A stretch of DNA of 64,000 nt from Argopecten irradians. Taxonomy: Eukaryota > Mollusca > Bivalvia > Pectinida > Pectinidae. The notes beneath the pieces are model-generated. The model was given only the letters and a program-made list of their open reading frames with translations. It did no database searches and was not told the origin of the DNA. The stretch spans positions 31,299,528-31,363,527 of the forward strand of contig NC_091142.1 of NCBI RefSeq assembly GCF_041381155.1, in the 5' to 3' direction. Both the position numbers and the translations under genes were made by a program. Of the stretch, positions 54,401 through 62,104 are shown piece after piece (position 1 is the stretch's first letter; every line of letters begins with the position of its first letter).

Positions 54401-57400
54401 GCAATAACAATAGGTCAATGTTGTAATCGTTGTTGTCTTATAGCAATAACAATAGGTCAATGTTGTAATCCTTGTTGTCTTATAGCAATAACAATAGGTC
54501 AATGTTGTAATCCTTGTTGTCTTATAGCAATAACAATAGGTCAATGTTGTAATTCTTCTTGTCTTATAGCAATAACAATAGGTCAATGTTGTAATCCTTG
54601 TTGTCTTATAGCAATAACAATAGGTCAATGTTGTAATCCTTGTTGTCTTATAGCAATAACAATAGGTCAATGTGTAATCGTTGTTGTCTTATAGCAATAA
54701 CAATAGGTCAATGTTGTAATCCTTGTTGTCTTATAGCAATAACAATAGGTCAATGTTGTAATCCTTGTTGTCTTATAGCAATAACAATAGGTCAATGTTG
54801 TAATCCTTGTGTTGTCTTATAGCAATAACAATAGGTCAATGTTGTAATCCTTGTTGTCTTATAGCAATAACAATAGGTCAATGTTGTAATCCTTGTTGTC
54901 TTATAGCAATAACAATAGGTCAATGTGTAATCCTTGTTGTCTTATAGCAATAACAATAGGTCAATGTTGTAATCCTTGTTGTCTTATAGCAATAACAATA
55001 GGTCAATGTTGTAATCGTTGTTGTCTTATAGCAATAACAATAGGTCAATGTTGTAATCCTTGTTGTCTTATAGCAATAACAATAGGTCAATGTTGTAATC
55101 CTTGTTGTCTTATAGCAATAACAATAGGTCAATGTTGTAATCCTTGTTGTCTTATAGCAATAACAATAGGTCAATGTTGTAATCCTTGTTGTCTTATAGC
55201 AATAACAATAGGTCAATATTGTAATCCTTGTTGTCTTATAGCAATAACAATAGGTCAATGTTGTAATCCTTGTTGTCTTATAGCAATAACAATAGGTCAA
55301 TGTTGTAATCCTTGTTGTCTTATAGCAATAACAATAGGTCAATGTTGTAATCCTTGTTGTCTTATAGCAATAACAATAGGTCAATATTGTAATCCTTGTT
55401 GTCTTATAGCAATAACAATAGGTCAATGTTGTAATCCTTGTTGTCTTATAGCAATAACAATAGGTCAATGTTGTAATCCTTGTTGTCTTATAGCAATAAC
55501 AATAGGTCAATGTTGTAATCCTTGTTGTCTTATAGCAATAACAATAGGTCAATATTGTAATCCTTGTTGTCTTATAGCAATAACAATAGGTCAATGTTGT
55601 AATCCTTGTTGTCTTATAGCAATAACAATAGGTCAATGTTGTAATCCTTGTTGTCTTATAGCAATAACAATAGGTCAATGTTGTAATCCTTGTTGTCTTA
55701 TAGCAATAACAATAGGTCAATGTTGTAATCCTTGTTGTCTTATAGCAATAACAATAGGTCAATGTTGTAATCCTTGTTGTCTTATAGCAATAACAATAGG
55801 TCAATGTTGTAATCGTTGTTGTCTTATAGCAATAACAATAGGTCAATGTTGTAATCCTTGTTGTCTTATAGCAATAACAATAGGTCAATGTTGTAATCCT
55901 TGTTGTCTTATAGCAATAACAATAGGTCAATATTGTAATCGTTGTTGTCTTATAGCAATAACAATAGGTCAATGTTGTAATCCTTGTTGTCTTATAGCAA
56001 TAACAATAGGTCAATGTTGTAATCGTTGTTGTCTTATAGCAATAACAATAGGTCAATGTTGTAATCCTTGTTGTCTTATAGCAATAACAATAGGTCAATG
56101 TTGTAATCCTTGTTGTCTTATAGCAATAACAATAGGTCAATGTTGTAATCCTTGTTGTCTTATAGCAATAACAATAGGTCAATGTTGTAATCCTTGTTGT
56201 CTTATAGCAATAACAATAGGTCAATGTGTAATCGTTGTTGTCTTATAGCAATAACAATAGGTCAATGTTGTAATCGTTGTTGTCTTTATAGCAATAACAA
56301 TAGGTCAATGTTGTAATCCTTCTTGTCTTATAGCAATAACAATAGGTCAATGTTGTAATCCTTGTTGTCTTATAGCAATAACAATAGGTCAATGTTGTAA
56401 TCCTTGTTGTCTTATAGCAATAACAATAGGTCAATGTTGTAATCCTTGTTGTCTTATAGCAATAACAATAGGTCAATGTTGTAATCGTTGTTGTCTTATA
56501 GCAATAACAATAGGTCAATGTTGTAATCTTGTTGTCTTATAGGTCAATGTGTAATCCTTGTTGTCTTATAGCAATAACAATAGGTCAATGTTGTAATCCT
56601 TGTTGTCTTATAGCAATAACAATAGGTCAATGTTGTAATCTTGTTGTCTTATAGCAATAACAATAGGTCAATGTTGTAATCCTTGTTGTCTTATAGCAAT
56701 AACAATAGGTCAATGTTGTAATCGTTGTTGTCTTATAGCAATAACAATAGGTCAATGTTGTAATCGTTGTTGTCTTATAGCAATAACAATAGGTCAATGT
56801 TGTAATCCTTGTTGTCTTATAGCAATAACAATAGGTCAATGTTGTAATCCTTGTTGTCTTATAGCAATAACAATAGGTCAATGTTGTAATCATTGTTGTC
56901 TTATAGCAATAACAATAGGTCAATGTTGTAATCCTTGTTGTCTTATAGCAATAACAATAGGTCAATGTTGTAATCCTTGTTGTCTTATAGCAATAACAAT
57001 AGGTCAATGTTGTAATCCTTGTTGTCTTATAGCAATAACAATAGGTCAATGTTGTAATCCTTGTTGTCTTATAGCAAATAACAATAGGTCAATGTTGTAA
57101 TCCTTGTTGTCTTATAGCAATAACAATAGGTCAATGTTGTAATCCTTGTTGTCTTATAGCAATAACAATAGGTCAATGTTGTAATCCTTGTTGTCTTATA
57201 GCAATAACAATAGGTCAATGTTGTAATCGTTGTTGTCTTATAGCAATAACAATAGGTCAATGTTGTAATCGTTGTTGTCTTATAGCAATAACAATAGGTC
57301 AATGTTGTAATCCTTGTTGTCTTATAGCAATAACAATAGGTCAATGTTGTAATCCTTGTTGTCTTATAGCAATAACAATAGGTCAATGTTGTAATCCTTC

Positions 57401-60400
57401 TTGTCTTATAGCAATAACAATAGGTCAATGTTGTAATCCTTGTTGTCTTATAGCAATAACAATAGGTCAATGTTGTAATCGTTGTTGTCTTATAGCAATA
57501 ACAATAGGTCAATGTTGTAATCGTTGTTGTCTTATAGCAATAACAATAGGTCAATGTTGTAATCCTTGTTGTCTTATAGCAATAACAATAGGTCAATGTT
57601 GTAATCCTTGTTGTCTTATAGCAATAACAATAGGTCAATGTTGTAATCGTTGTTGTCTTATAGCAATAACAATAGGTCAATGTTGTAATCCTTGTTGTCT
57701 TATAGCAATAACAATAGGTCAATGTTGTAATCCTTGTTGTCTTATAGCAATAACAATAGGTCAATGTTGTAATCGTTGTTGTCTTATAGCAATAACAATA
57801 GGTCAATGTTGTAATCCTTGTTGTCTTATAGCAATAACAATAGGTCAATGTTGTAATCTTGTTGTCTTATAGCAATAACAATAGGTCAATGTTGTAATCC
57901 TTGTTGTCTTATAGCAATAACAATAGGTCAATGTTGTAATCCTTGTTGTCTTATAGCAATAACAATAGGTCAATGTTGTAATCCTTGTTGTCTTATAGCA
58001 ATAACAATAGGTCAATGTTGTAATCCTTGTTGTCTTATAGCAATAACAATAGGTCAATGTTGTAATCCTTGTTGTCTTATAGCAATAACAATAGGTCAAT
58101 GTTGTAATCCTTGTTGTCTTATAGCAATAACAATAGGTCAATGTTGTAATCCTTGTTGTCTTATAGCAATAACAATAGGTCAATGTTGTAATCCTTGTTG
58201 TCTTATAGCAATAACAATAGGTCAATGTTGTAATCCTTGTTGTCTTATAGCAATAACAATAGGTCAATGTTGTAATCCTTGTTGTCTTATAGCAATAACA
58301 ATAGGTCAATGTTGTAATCCTTGTTGTCTTATAGCAATAACAATAGGTCAATGTTGTAATCCTTGTTGTCTTATAGCAATAACAATAGGTCAATGTTGTA
58401 ATCCTTGTTGTCTTATAGCAATAACAATAGGTCAATGTTGTAATCTTTGTTGTCTTATAGCAATAACAATAGGTCAATGTTGTAATCGTTCTTGTCTTAT
58501 AGCAATAACAATAGGTCAATGTTGTAATCCTTGTTGTCTTATAGCAATAACAATAGGTCAATGTTGTAATCCTTGTTGTCTTATAGCAATAACAATAGGT
58601 CAATGTTGTAATCCTTGTTGTCTTATAGCAATAACAATAGGTCAATGTTGTAATCCTTGTTGTCTTATAGCAATAACAATAGGTCAATGTTGTAATCCTT
58701 GTTGTCTTATAGCAATAACAATAGGTCAATGTTGTAATCCTTGTTGTCTTATAGCAATAACAATAGGTCAATGTTGTAATCCTTGTTGTCTTATAGCAAT
58801 AACAATAGGTCAATGTTGTAATCATTGTTGTCTTATAGCAATAACAATAGGTCAATGTTGTAATCCTTGTTGTCTTATAGCAATAACAATAGGTCAATGT
58901 TGTAATCCTTGTTGTCTTATAGCAATAACAATAGGTCAATGTTGTAATCCTTGTTGTCTTATAGCAATAACAATAGGTCAATGTTGTAATCCTTGTTGTC
59001 TTATAGCAATAACAATAGGTCAATGTTGTAATCCTTGTTGTCTTATAGCAATAACAATAGGTCAATGTTGTAATCCTTCTTGTCTTATAGCAATAACAAT
59101 AGGTCAATGTTGTAATCCTTGTTGTCTTATAGCAATAACAATAGGTCAATGTTGTAATCGTTGTTGTCTTATAGCAATAACAATAGGTCAATGTTGTAAT
59201 CGTTCTTGTCTTATAGCAATAACAATAGGTCAATGTTGTAATCCTTGTTGTCTTATAGCAATAACAATAGGTCAATGTTGTAATCCTTGTTGTCTTATAG
59301 CAATAACAATAGGTCAATGTTGTAATCCTTGTTGTCTTATAGCAATAACAATAGGTCAATGTTGTAATCGTTGTTGTCTTATAGCAATAACAATAGGTCA
59401 ATGTTGTAATCCTTGTTGTCTTATAGCAATAACAATAGGTCAATGTTGTAATCCTTGTTGTCTTATAGCAATAACAATAGGTCAATGTTGTAATCCTTGT
59501 TGTCTTATAGCAATAACAATAGGTCAATGTTGTAATCCTTGTTGTCTTATAGCAATAACAATAGGTCAATGTTGTAATCCTTGTTGTCTTATAGCAATAA
59601 CAATAGGTCAATGTTGTAATCCTTGTTGTCTTATAGCAATAACAATAGGTCAATGTTGTAATCCTTGTTGTCTTATAGCAATAACAATAGGTCAATGTTG
59701 TAATCGTTGTTGTCTTATAGCAATAACAATAGGTCAATGTTGTAATCCTTGTTGTCTTATAGCAATAACAATAGGTCAATGTTGTAATCTTGCTTTGTTG
59801 TCTTGTAATCCTTGTTGTCTTATAGCAATAACAATAGGTCAATGTTGTAATCCTTGTTGTCTTATAGCAATAACAATAGGTCAATGTTGTAATCCTTCTT
59901 GTCTTATAGCAATAACAATAGGTCAATGTTGTAATCCTTGTTGTCTTATAGCAATAACAATAGGTCAATGTTGTAATCCTTGTTGTCTTATAGCAATAAC
60001 AATAGGTCAATGTTGTAATCCTTGTTGTCTTATAGCAATAACAATAGGTCAATGTTGTAATCCTTGTTGTCTTATAGCAATAACAATAGGTCAATGTTGT
60101 AATCCTTGTTGTCTTATAGCAATAACAATAGGTCAATGTTGTAATCCTTGTTGTCTTATAGCAATAACAATAGGTCAATGTTGTAATCCTTGTTGTCTTA
60201 TAGCAATAACAATAGGTCAATGTTGTAATCCTTGTTGTCTTATAGCAATAACAATAGGTCAATGTTGTAATCCTTGTTGTCTTATAGCAATAACAATAGG
60301 TCAATGTTGTAATCCTTGTTGTCTTATAGCAATAACAATAGGTCAATGTTGTAATCCTTGTTGTCTTATAGCAATAACAATAGGTCAATGTTGTAATCCT

Positions 60401-62052
60401 TGTTGTCTTATAGCAATAACAATAGGTCAATGTTGTAATCCTTGTTGTCTTATAGCAATAACAATAGGTCAATGTGTAATCGTTGTTGTCTTATAGCAAT
60501 AACAATAGGTCAATGTTGTAATCCTTGTTGTCTTATAGCAATAACAATAGGTCAATGTTGTAATCCTTGTTGTCTTATAGCAATAACAATAGGTCAATGT
60601 TGTAATCCTTGTTGTCTTATAGCAATAACAATAGGTCAATGTTGTAATCCTTCTTGTCTTATAGCAATAACAATAGGTCAATGTTGTAATCGTTGTTGTC
60701 TTATAGCAATAACAATAGGTCAATGTTGTAATCCTTGTTGTCTTATAGCAATAACAATAGGTCAATGTTGTAATCCTTGTTGTCTTATACAACAATACAA
60801 TAGTCTTATATCAATAACAATAGGTCAATGTTGTAATCCTTGTTGTCTTATAGCAATAACAATAGGTCAATGTTGTAATCCTTGTTGTCTTATAGCAATA
60901 ACAATAGGTCAATGTTGTAATCCTTGTTGTCTTATAGCAATAACAATAGGTCAATGTTGTAATCCTTGTTGTCTTATAGCAATAACAATAGGTCAATGTT
61001 GTAATCCTTGTTGTCTTATAGCAATAACAATAGGTCAATGTTGTAATCTTGTTGTCTTATAGCAATAACAATAGGTCAATGTTGTAATCCTTGTTGTCTT
61101 ATAGCAATAACAATAGGTCAATGTTGTAATCCTTGTTGTCTTATAGCAATAACAATAGGTCAATGTTGTAATCTTGTTGTCTTATAGCAATAACAATAGG
61201 TCAATGTTGTAATCCTTGTTGTCTTATAGCAATAACAATAGGTCAATGTTGTAATCCTTGTTGTCTTATAGCAATAACAATAGGTCAATGTTGTAATCCT
61301 TGTTGTCTTATAGCAATAACAATAGGTCAATGTTGTAATCCTTGTTGTCTTATAGCAATAACAATAGGTCAATGTTGTAATCCTTGTTGTCTTATAGCAA
61401 TAACAATAGGTCAATTTGTAATCTTTGTCTTTAGCAATAACAATGTCTGTGATTTGTCTTATAGCAATAACAATAGGTCAATGTTGTAATCCTTGTTGTC
61501 TTATAGCAATAACAATAGGTCAATGTTGTAATCCTTGTTGGTCTTATAGCAATAACAATAGGTCAATGTTGTAATCCTTGTTGTCTTATAGCAATAACAA
61601 TAGGTCAATGTTGTAATCCTTGTTGTCTTATAGCAATAACAATAGGTCAATGTTGTAATCGTTGTTGTCTTATAGCAATAACAATAGGTCAATGTTGTAA
61701 TCCTTGTTGTCTTATAGCAATAACAATAGGTCAATGTTGTAATCCTTGTTGTCTTATAGCAATAACAATAGGTCAATGTTGTAATCCTTGTTGTCTTATA
61801 GCAATAACAATAGGTCAATGTTGTAATCCTTGTTGTCTTATAGCAATAACAATAGGTCAATATTGTAATCCTTCTTCTACTCTAGCCACAGTTAATACTT
61901 TCATGTGATTGAGACAATTCCTTCATGATAAACTGATCGTTTATACTTACATGTGATTGAGATAATAATTCCTTCATGATAAATTGGTCGTAAATATCTT
62001 TTCCTAATTTTATTCTTTCTTCATCAGATTCTAGTTTCTCAAACCGCTTAAT
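27238..62052 (-). CDS. GRK2: G protein-coupled receptor kinase 2/3 (beta-adrenergic receptor kinase), 5'-partial, 16 exons
   Basis: Phosphorylates agonist-occupied GPCRs at the plasma membrane, recruited by free G-beta-gamma and PIP2 through its PH domain (family knowledge). Sixteen exons join without a frame break into 618 codons plus TAG. Domain order: RH (regulator of G protein signalling homology) helices, exons 1-4; AGC kinase from [10 protein letters not shown] (exon 5) through AMKCLDKKR (catalytic Lys), VVYRDLK (catalytic Asp), SDLGLA (the GRK form of DFG) and GTHGYMAPE (APE); AGC tail [11 protein letters not shown] exons NPFL-like GGPFLQTW to the C-terminus NSNGS. Length from the first visible residue is 618 against about 601 in human GRK2. 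The missing ~90 N-terminal residues must lie beyond 64000. Introns carry ten tandem arrays. Human GRK2 and GRK3 are both co-orthologous candidates. Confidence 0.96.
27975..30860. repeat. 37/38-bp dimeric tandem array, about 77 copies (intron between exons 15 and 16)
   Basis: Two alternating monomers, one with 'ccaatatcggacattactta' (38 bp) and one with 'ccaatatggacataactaat' (37 bp), form a 75-bp dimer. Blocks about 1.1 kb long are themselves duplicated. Ends about 60 bp beyond the exon 15 donor without including exon sequence. Confidence 0.97.
30921..31037 (-). CDS. GRK2: GRK visible exon 15 (PH domain, middle)
   Basis: 39 codons [20 protein letters not shown] then [19 protein letters not shown], phase 0 at both ends. 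Corresponds to human [20 protein letters not shown]. Acceptor TTTGCAG, donor CCG|GTAAGT. Confidence 0.93.
31315..32150. repeat. 34-35-bp array overlapping the 3' edge of GRK exon 14
   Basis: The unit 'acaaacctctaccccttttc' plus 'ctatgactaccca' is found about 24 times. Its last copy (32095-32150) coincides with exon 14 codons VVRGKGVE and the donor. In the exon direction every unit offers a 'gtagag|gtttgt' decoy donor. The unit is not a multiple of three and reaches stops quickly. Confidence 0.93.
32124..32278 (-). CDS. GRK2: GRK visible exon 14 (PH domain, N-terminal half)
   Basis: GT completing Gly, then [20 protein letters not shown] and [20 protein letters not shown] then [11 protein letters not shown]. 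GPFLxxWQKKxLxLYPNRLE is the PH beta1-beta4 pattern. Acceptor GTGATAG, donor GAG|GTATGT. The exon end is included in the array at 31315-32150. Confidence 0.92.
33038..33636. mobile_element. 599-bp MITE with perfect 18-bp terminal inverted repeats
   Basis: TTAAAGGGACAATTCAGT at 33038-33055 and its exact reverse complement at 33619-33636, flanked on both sides by CATAAT (33032-33037, 33637-33642), a probable target duplication. If the terminal TTAA is counted as target instead, a TTAA-specific superfamily is possible. No coding capacity. Lies in the GRK intron between exons 13 and 14. Confidence 0.9.
33700..34893. repeat. 20-bp tandem array, about 58 copies (same intron)
   Basis: Unit CTATTTTGGATACTCTGTTG with T/C and G/A variants. 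The left end (33700-33890) is more diverged than the right. No exon sequence is included. Confidence 0.97.
35309..35471 (-). CDS. GRK2: GRK visible exon 13 (RH C-terminal helices)
   Basis: [20 protein letters not shown] then [20 protein letters not shown] and a basic linker [13 protein letters not shown] plus G. The position of the clathrin-box LLDSD of human GRK2 reads LAEAD here, so that motif appears absent. Acceptor TTTTATAG, donor G|GTAGGT. The acceptor side is duplicated once (35450-35512). Confidence 0.94.
35450..35512. repeat. two-copy duplication of the GRK exon 13 acceptor side
   Basis: 'cttggtcagcttcag' and 'ataaaattcc' at 35453-35482 are repeated as 'cttggtcagtttcag' at 35496-35510, about 43 bp upstream in gene direction. 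The second copy has lost the TATAG acceptor. Confidence 0.75.
35822..35984 (-). CDS. GRK2: GRK visible exon 12 (AGC C-terminal tail)
   Basis: A completing Gly, then [20 protein letters not shown] and [20 protein letters not shown] up to [31 protein letters not shown] is the conserved active-site tether. Acceptor ATACAG, donor AAA|GTAAGT. Confidence 0.96.
36154..36254 (-). CDS. GRK2: GRK visible exon 11 (kinase C-lobe)
   Basis: [20 protein letters not shown] then [13 protein letters not shown] plus GG. Acceptor ATTTTGTAG, donor GTAAGC. About 24 nt of its 5' part (36227-36250) is duplicated upstream at 36290-36313, without the acceptor. Confidence 0.95.
36227..36315. repeat. two-copy duplication of the GRK exon 11 5' edge
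   Basis: 'gtcatcgaatcaggcagctc' followed by 'aa' occurs inside exon 11 (36229-36250) and again at 36292-36313 in the intron. Confidence 0.85.
36495..37808. repeat. ~54-bp tandem array, about 25 copies (intron between exons 10 and 11)
   Basis: The unit contains 'gtgtatcacagatctgagct' and 'tgcctactctgttactatat'. Length varies 50-56 bp through TATATA expansion. No exon sequence is included. Confidence 0.97.
37865..37931 (-). CDS. GRK2: GRK visible exon 10
   Basis: A completing Gly, then [22 protein letters not shown]; human has [20 protein letters not shown]. Acceptor TTTTTCAG, donor ATG|GTAAGT. The nearest array (36495-37808) ends 56 nt beyond the donor. Confidence 0.96.
38539..38646 (-). CDS. 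GRK2: GRK visible exon 9 (activation segment, APE motif)
   Basis: A completing Val, then [20 protein letters not shown] and [15 protein letters not shown] plus GG. The first 18 nt and the acceptor (TTTACAG) are repeated about 35 times upstream (38635-39995). This acceptor is chosen because it is exon-proximal and gives the uninterrupted ASV-GTHGYM join known in the family. Confidence 0.94.
38635..39995. repeat. ~40-bp array carrying the acceptor and first 18 nt of GRK exon 9, about 35 copies
   Basis: Unit 'ataaccatgtgttcctctgt' plus a variable 'aaacaaacaaacagacaaac' tract. In gene direction each copy reads T/G-rich pyrimidine-like tract, TTTACAG, AGGAACACATGGTTATATG, which is the real exon 9 start (GTHGYM). 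Period varies 33-46 bp with the (CAAA)n length. Confidence 0.96.
40098..40192 (-). CDS. GRK2: GRK visible exon 8 (DLG motif, activation loop start)
   Basis: [20 protein letters not shown] then [11 protein letters not shown] plus GT of Val. SDLGLA is the Mg-binding DLG that GRKs carry in place of DFG. Acceptor ATTTCAG, donor GT|GTAAGT. Confidence 0.96.
40445..40657 (-). CDS. GRK2: GRK visible exon 7 (hinge, catalytic loop)
   Basis: 71 codons from [20 protein letters not shown] through [20 protein letters not shown] to [13 protein letters not shown] supplies the catalytic aspartate. Donor AAG|GTGAGT. The acceptor region reads CTAGCAGGAG, so AG at 40654 instead of 40658 would drop one Glu (STG-GSPF, the same length as human STG-DCPF). 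The chosen start keeps the more usual CAG. Confidence 0.95.
40840..41221. repeat. 36-bp in-frame array carrying the 3' edge and donor of GRK exon 6, about ten copies
   Basis: Unit 'cataacatacccctgtgctg' plus 'accagacagtatttat'. In gene direction each copy ends AGC ACA GGG|GTATGT like exon 6. Reading through adds 12 residues per unit in frame without a stop from 41310 down to about 40905. Confidence 0.96.
41211..41310 (-). CDS. GRK2: GRK visible exon 6 (catalytic lysine, alphaC)
   Basis: G completing Met, then [20 protein letters not shown] and [13 protein letters not shown]. The K of AMK is the ATP-anchoring lysine. Donor ACAGGG|GTATGT. The 3' edge and donor are repeated about ten times at a 36-bp period (40840-41221). 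Confidence 0.95.
41640..42655. repeat. 42/57-bp array carrying the 3' edge and donor of GRK exon 5
   Basis: Unit 'ggagctaacttacatttttc' plus 'ctgtatctgcctttattt', with an optional 15-bp 'tatctgactttattt' insertion. In gene direction it reads GCAGATAC-(A/T)-GGAAAAAT|GTAAGTTAG, the exon 5 end. About 21 copies. Read-through meets TAA in the donor itself. Confidence 0.95.
42628..42719 (-). CDS. GRK2: GRK visible exon 5 (kinase glycine-rich loop)
   Basis: [20 protein letters not shown] then [10 protein letters not shown] plus AT of Met. Contains the ATP-binding GRGGFGEV loop. Acceptor TTTATTGCAG, donor AAAAAT|GTAAGT. Both ends are multiplied: the 3' edge with its donor seeds the 41640-42655 array, and the 5' edge with its acceptor is present in three copies (42700-42835). 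Confidence 0.95.
42700..42835. repeat. three copies of the GRK exon 5 acceptor
   Basis: 'actgcaataaacaagagaat' then 'tcatta' recurs at 42719, 42752 and 42799. The third copy is preceded by 'aagtcgttcattgttt', matching the first 17 nt of exon 5, so an acceptor plus exon start has been duplicated. Confidence 0.88.
42841..44200. other. intron sequence, no feature recognised
   Basis: AT-rich interior of the large intron between GRK exons 4 and 5. No repeat, RNA or exon seen. Confidence 0.4.
44215..47690. repeat. 28-bp tandem array, about 124 copies, with a degenerate left third
   Basis: Unit 'gttagatctagttaatgagt' plus 'tacaccac'. From 45430 to 47690 copies are nearly identical, differing mainly at cacg/catg/catt. 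From 44215 to about 45420 nearly every copy carries small insertions or deletions. Confidence 0.97.
48150..48515. repeat. 38-bp array next to the GRK exon 4 donor, about nine copies
   Basis: Unit 'ctccttgtgatacagatatt' plus 'cggtgatggaggaattat'. The last partial copy ends at about 48502, 16 nt from the donor. Confidence 0.93.
48518..48569 (-). CDS. GRK2: GRK visible exon 4 (RH domain end)
   Basis: [17 protein letters not shown], preceded by one base completing Ser. Acceptor CATTTCAG, donor CAG|GTAAGT. The 38-bp array at 48150-48515 stops about 20 nt beyond the donor, without including exon sequence. Confidence 0.95.
48705..48840. repeat. 60-bp inverted repeat with 16-nt spacer
   Basis: Arms 48705-48764 and 48781-48840 are reverse complements with a single mismatch (cgac/caac). 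Lies in the intron between exons 3 and 4. Either a fold-back element or an inverted duplication. Confidence 0.93.
49478..49539 (-). CDS. GRK2: GRK visible exon 3 (RH domain)
   Basis: [20 protein letters not shown] plus two bases of Ser. Acceptor TTTTCAG, donor AG|GTAAGT. Matches human [20 protein letters not shown]. Confidence 0.94.
49726..49862. repeat. two-copy ~70-bp direct repeat
   Basis: 'tctattgctcagtggcg' then 'ttcaccatct' and 'cagcaatctaaagg' at 49727-49770 recur at 49790-49837. Confidence 0.8.
51020..51165. repeat. two-copy ~68-bp direct repeat
   Basis: 'cagtgtattta', 'ataa-accc(t)ggtat', 'tataatctatatat' and 'aaaagt' occur in order at 51032-51082 and 51100-51152. Confidence 0.75.
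51337..52160. mobile_element. probable dispersed element ending in a GTGTCACCCC hairpin
   Basis: CCAAT/ATTGG-rich left part (51360-51480) and an imperfect inverted repeat at 52066-52092 and 52107-52132 ('ctagtgtcacccctcgg' against 'cctcggggtgacactag'). The boundaries are guesses. No protein. Confidence 0.35.
52595..53265. repeat. 77-bp array carrying the 3' edge and donor of GRK exon 2, nine copies
   Basis: The unit contains 'gacaaacctcaaaaatattt', 'gatagacttttagttctttg' and 'gtattgttttaactttgaaa'. In gene direction it begins with the last ~36 nt of exon 2 and GAG|GTTTGT. The ninth copy is exon 2 itself. Confidence 0.95.
53226..53312 (-). CDS. GRK2: GRK visible exon 2 (RH domain)
   Basis: 29 codons, [20 protein letters not shown] then KSLSSNIFE, aligning with human FSKSATEHVQGHLGKKQVPP. 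Acceptor TTTCAG, donor GAG|GTTTGT (weak at +3). The last ~36 nt and the donor form part of the 77-bp array at 52595-53265, so this boundary is the least certain of the set. Confidence 0.82.
53399..53489. mobile_element. MITE, second copy of the 8598-8718 family
   Basis: ATTTCTCGAAAC at the left, TTTTGAGAAAT at the right, and the shared core 'aagttacataaggagaaaaa'. Confidence 0.7.
53490..54190. other. intron sequence, no feature recognised
   Basis: Unique AT-rich sequence between the MITE and the large array. Confidence 0.4.
54192..61876. repeat. 42-bp tandem array, about 182 copies (7.7 kb), GRK intron between exons 1 and 2
   Basis: Unit 'cttatagcaataacaatagg' plus 'tcaatgttgtaatccttgttgt' (written in two parts). 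Very low divergence: mainly cctt/cgtt, cttg/cttc and a 2-nt deletion giving 'caatgtgtaatc' (about seven places). The 42-bp period leaves frames open for up to 875 codons on the minus strand and 451 on the plus, which is not evidence of coding. A few broken units lie at about 56540, 59790, 60790 and 61420-61460. Confidence 0.98.
61880..61995. repeat. duplicated 3' edge of GRK exon 1 with a dead donor
   Basis: 'catgtgattgaga', 'aattccttcatgataaa' and 't-ggtcg/ctgatcg' occur at 61951-61991 (exon) and 61902-61940 (copy). In the copy the donor GTAAGT has become GAAAGT. Confidence 0.9.
61951..62052 (-). CDS. GRK2: GRK visible exon 1 (RH domain)
   Basis: 34 codons, [20 protein letters not shown] then [14 protein letters not shown], phase 0 at both ends. 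Acceptor CTTTCCAG, donor GTAAGT at 61950-61945. The 3' end of the exon with its donor region is duplicated just downstream (61880-61950). Confidence 0.93.
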
Positions 62053-62104
62053 CTGGAAAGACAAAAACAGAAAACAAGGCTGTGAACAAAAATTATTGGA
62101 ATTA

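Noticed and set aside
54192..61876. Open frames of up to 875 codons on the minus strand and 451 on the plus
   Set aside because: They are pure translations of the 42-bp repeat (14 codons), open on both strands, inside a GRK intron.
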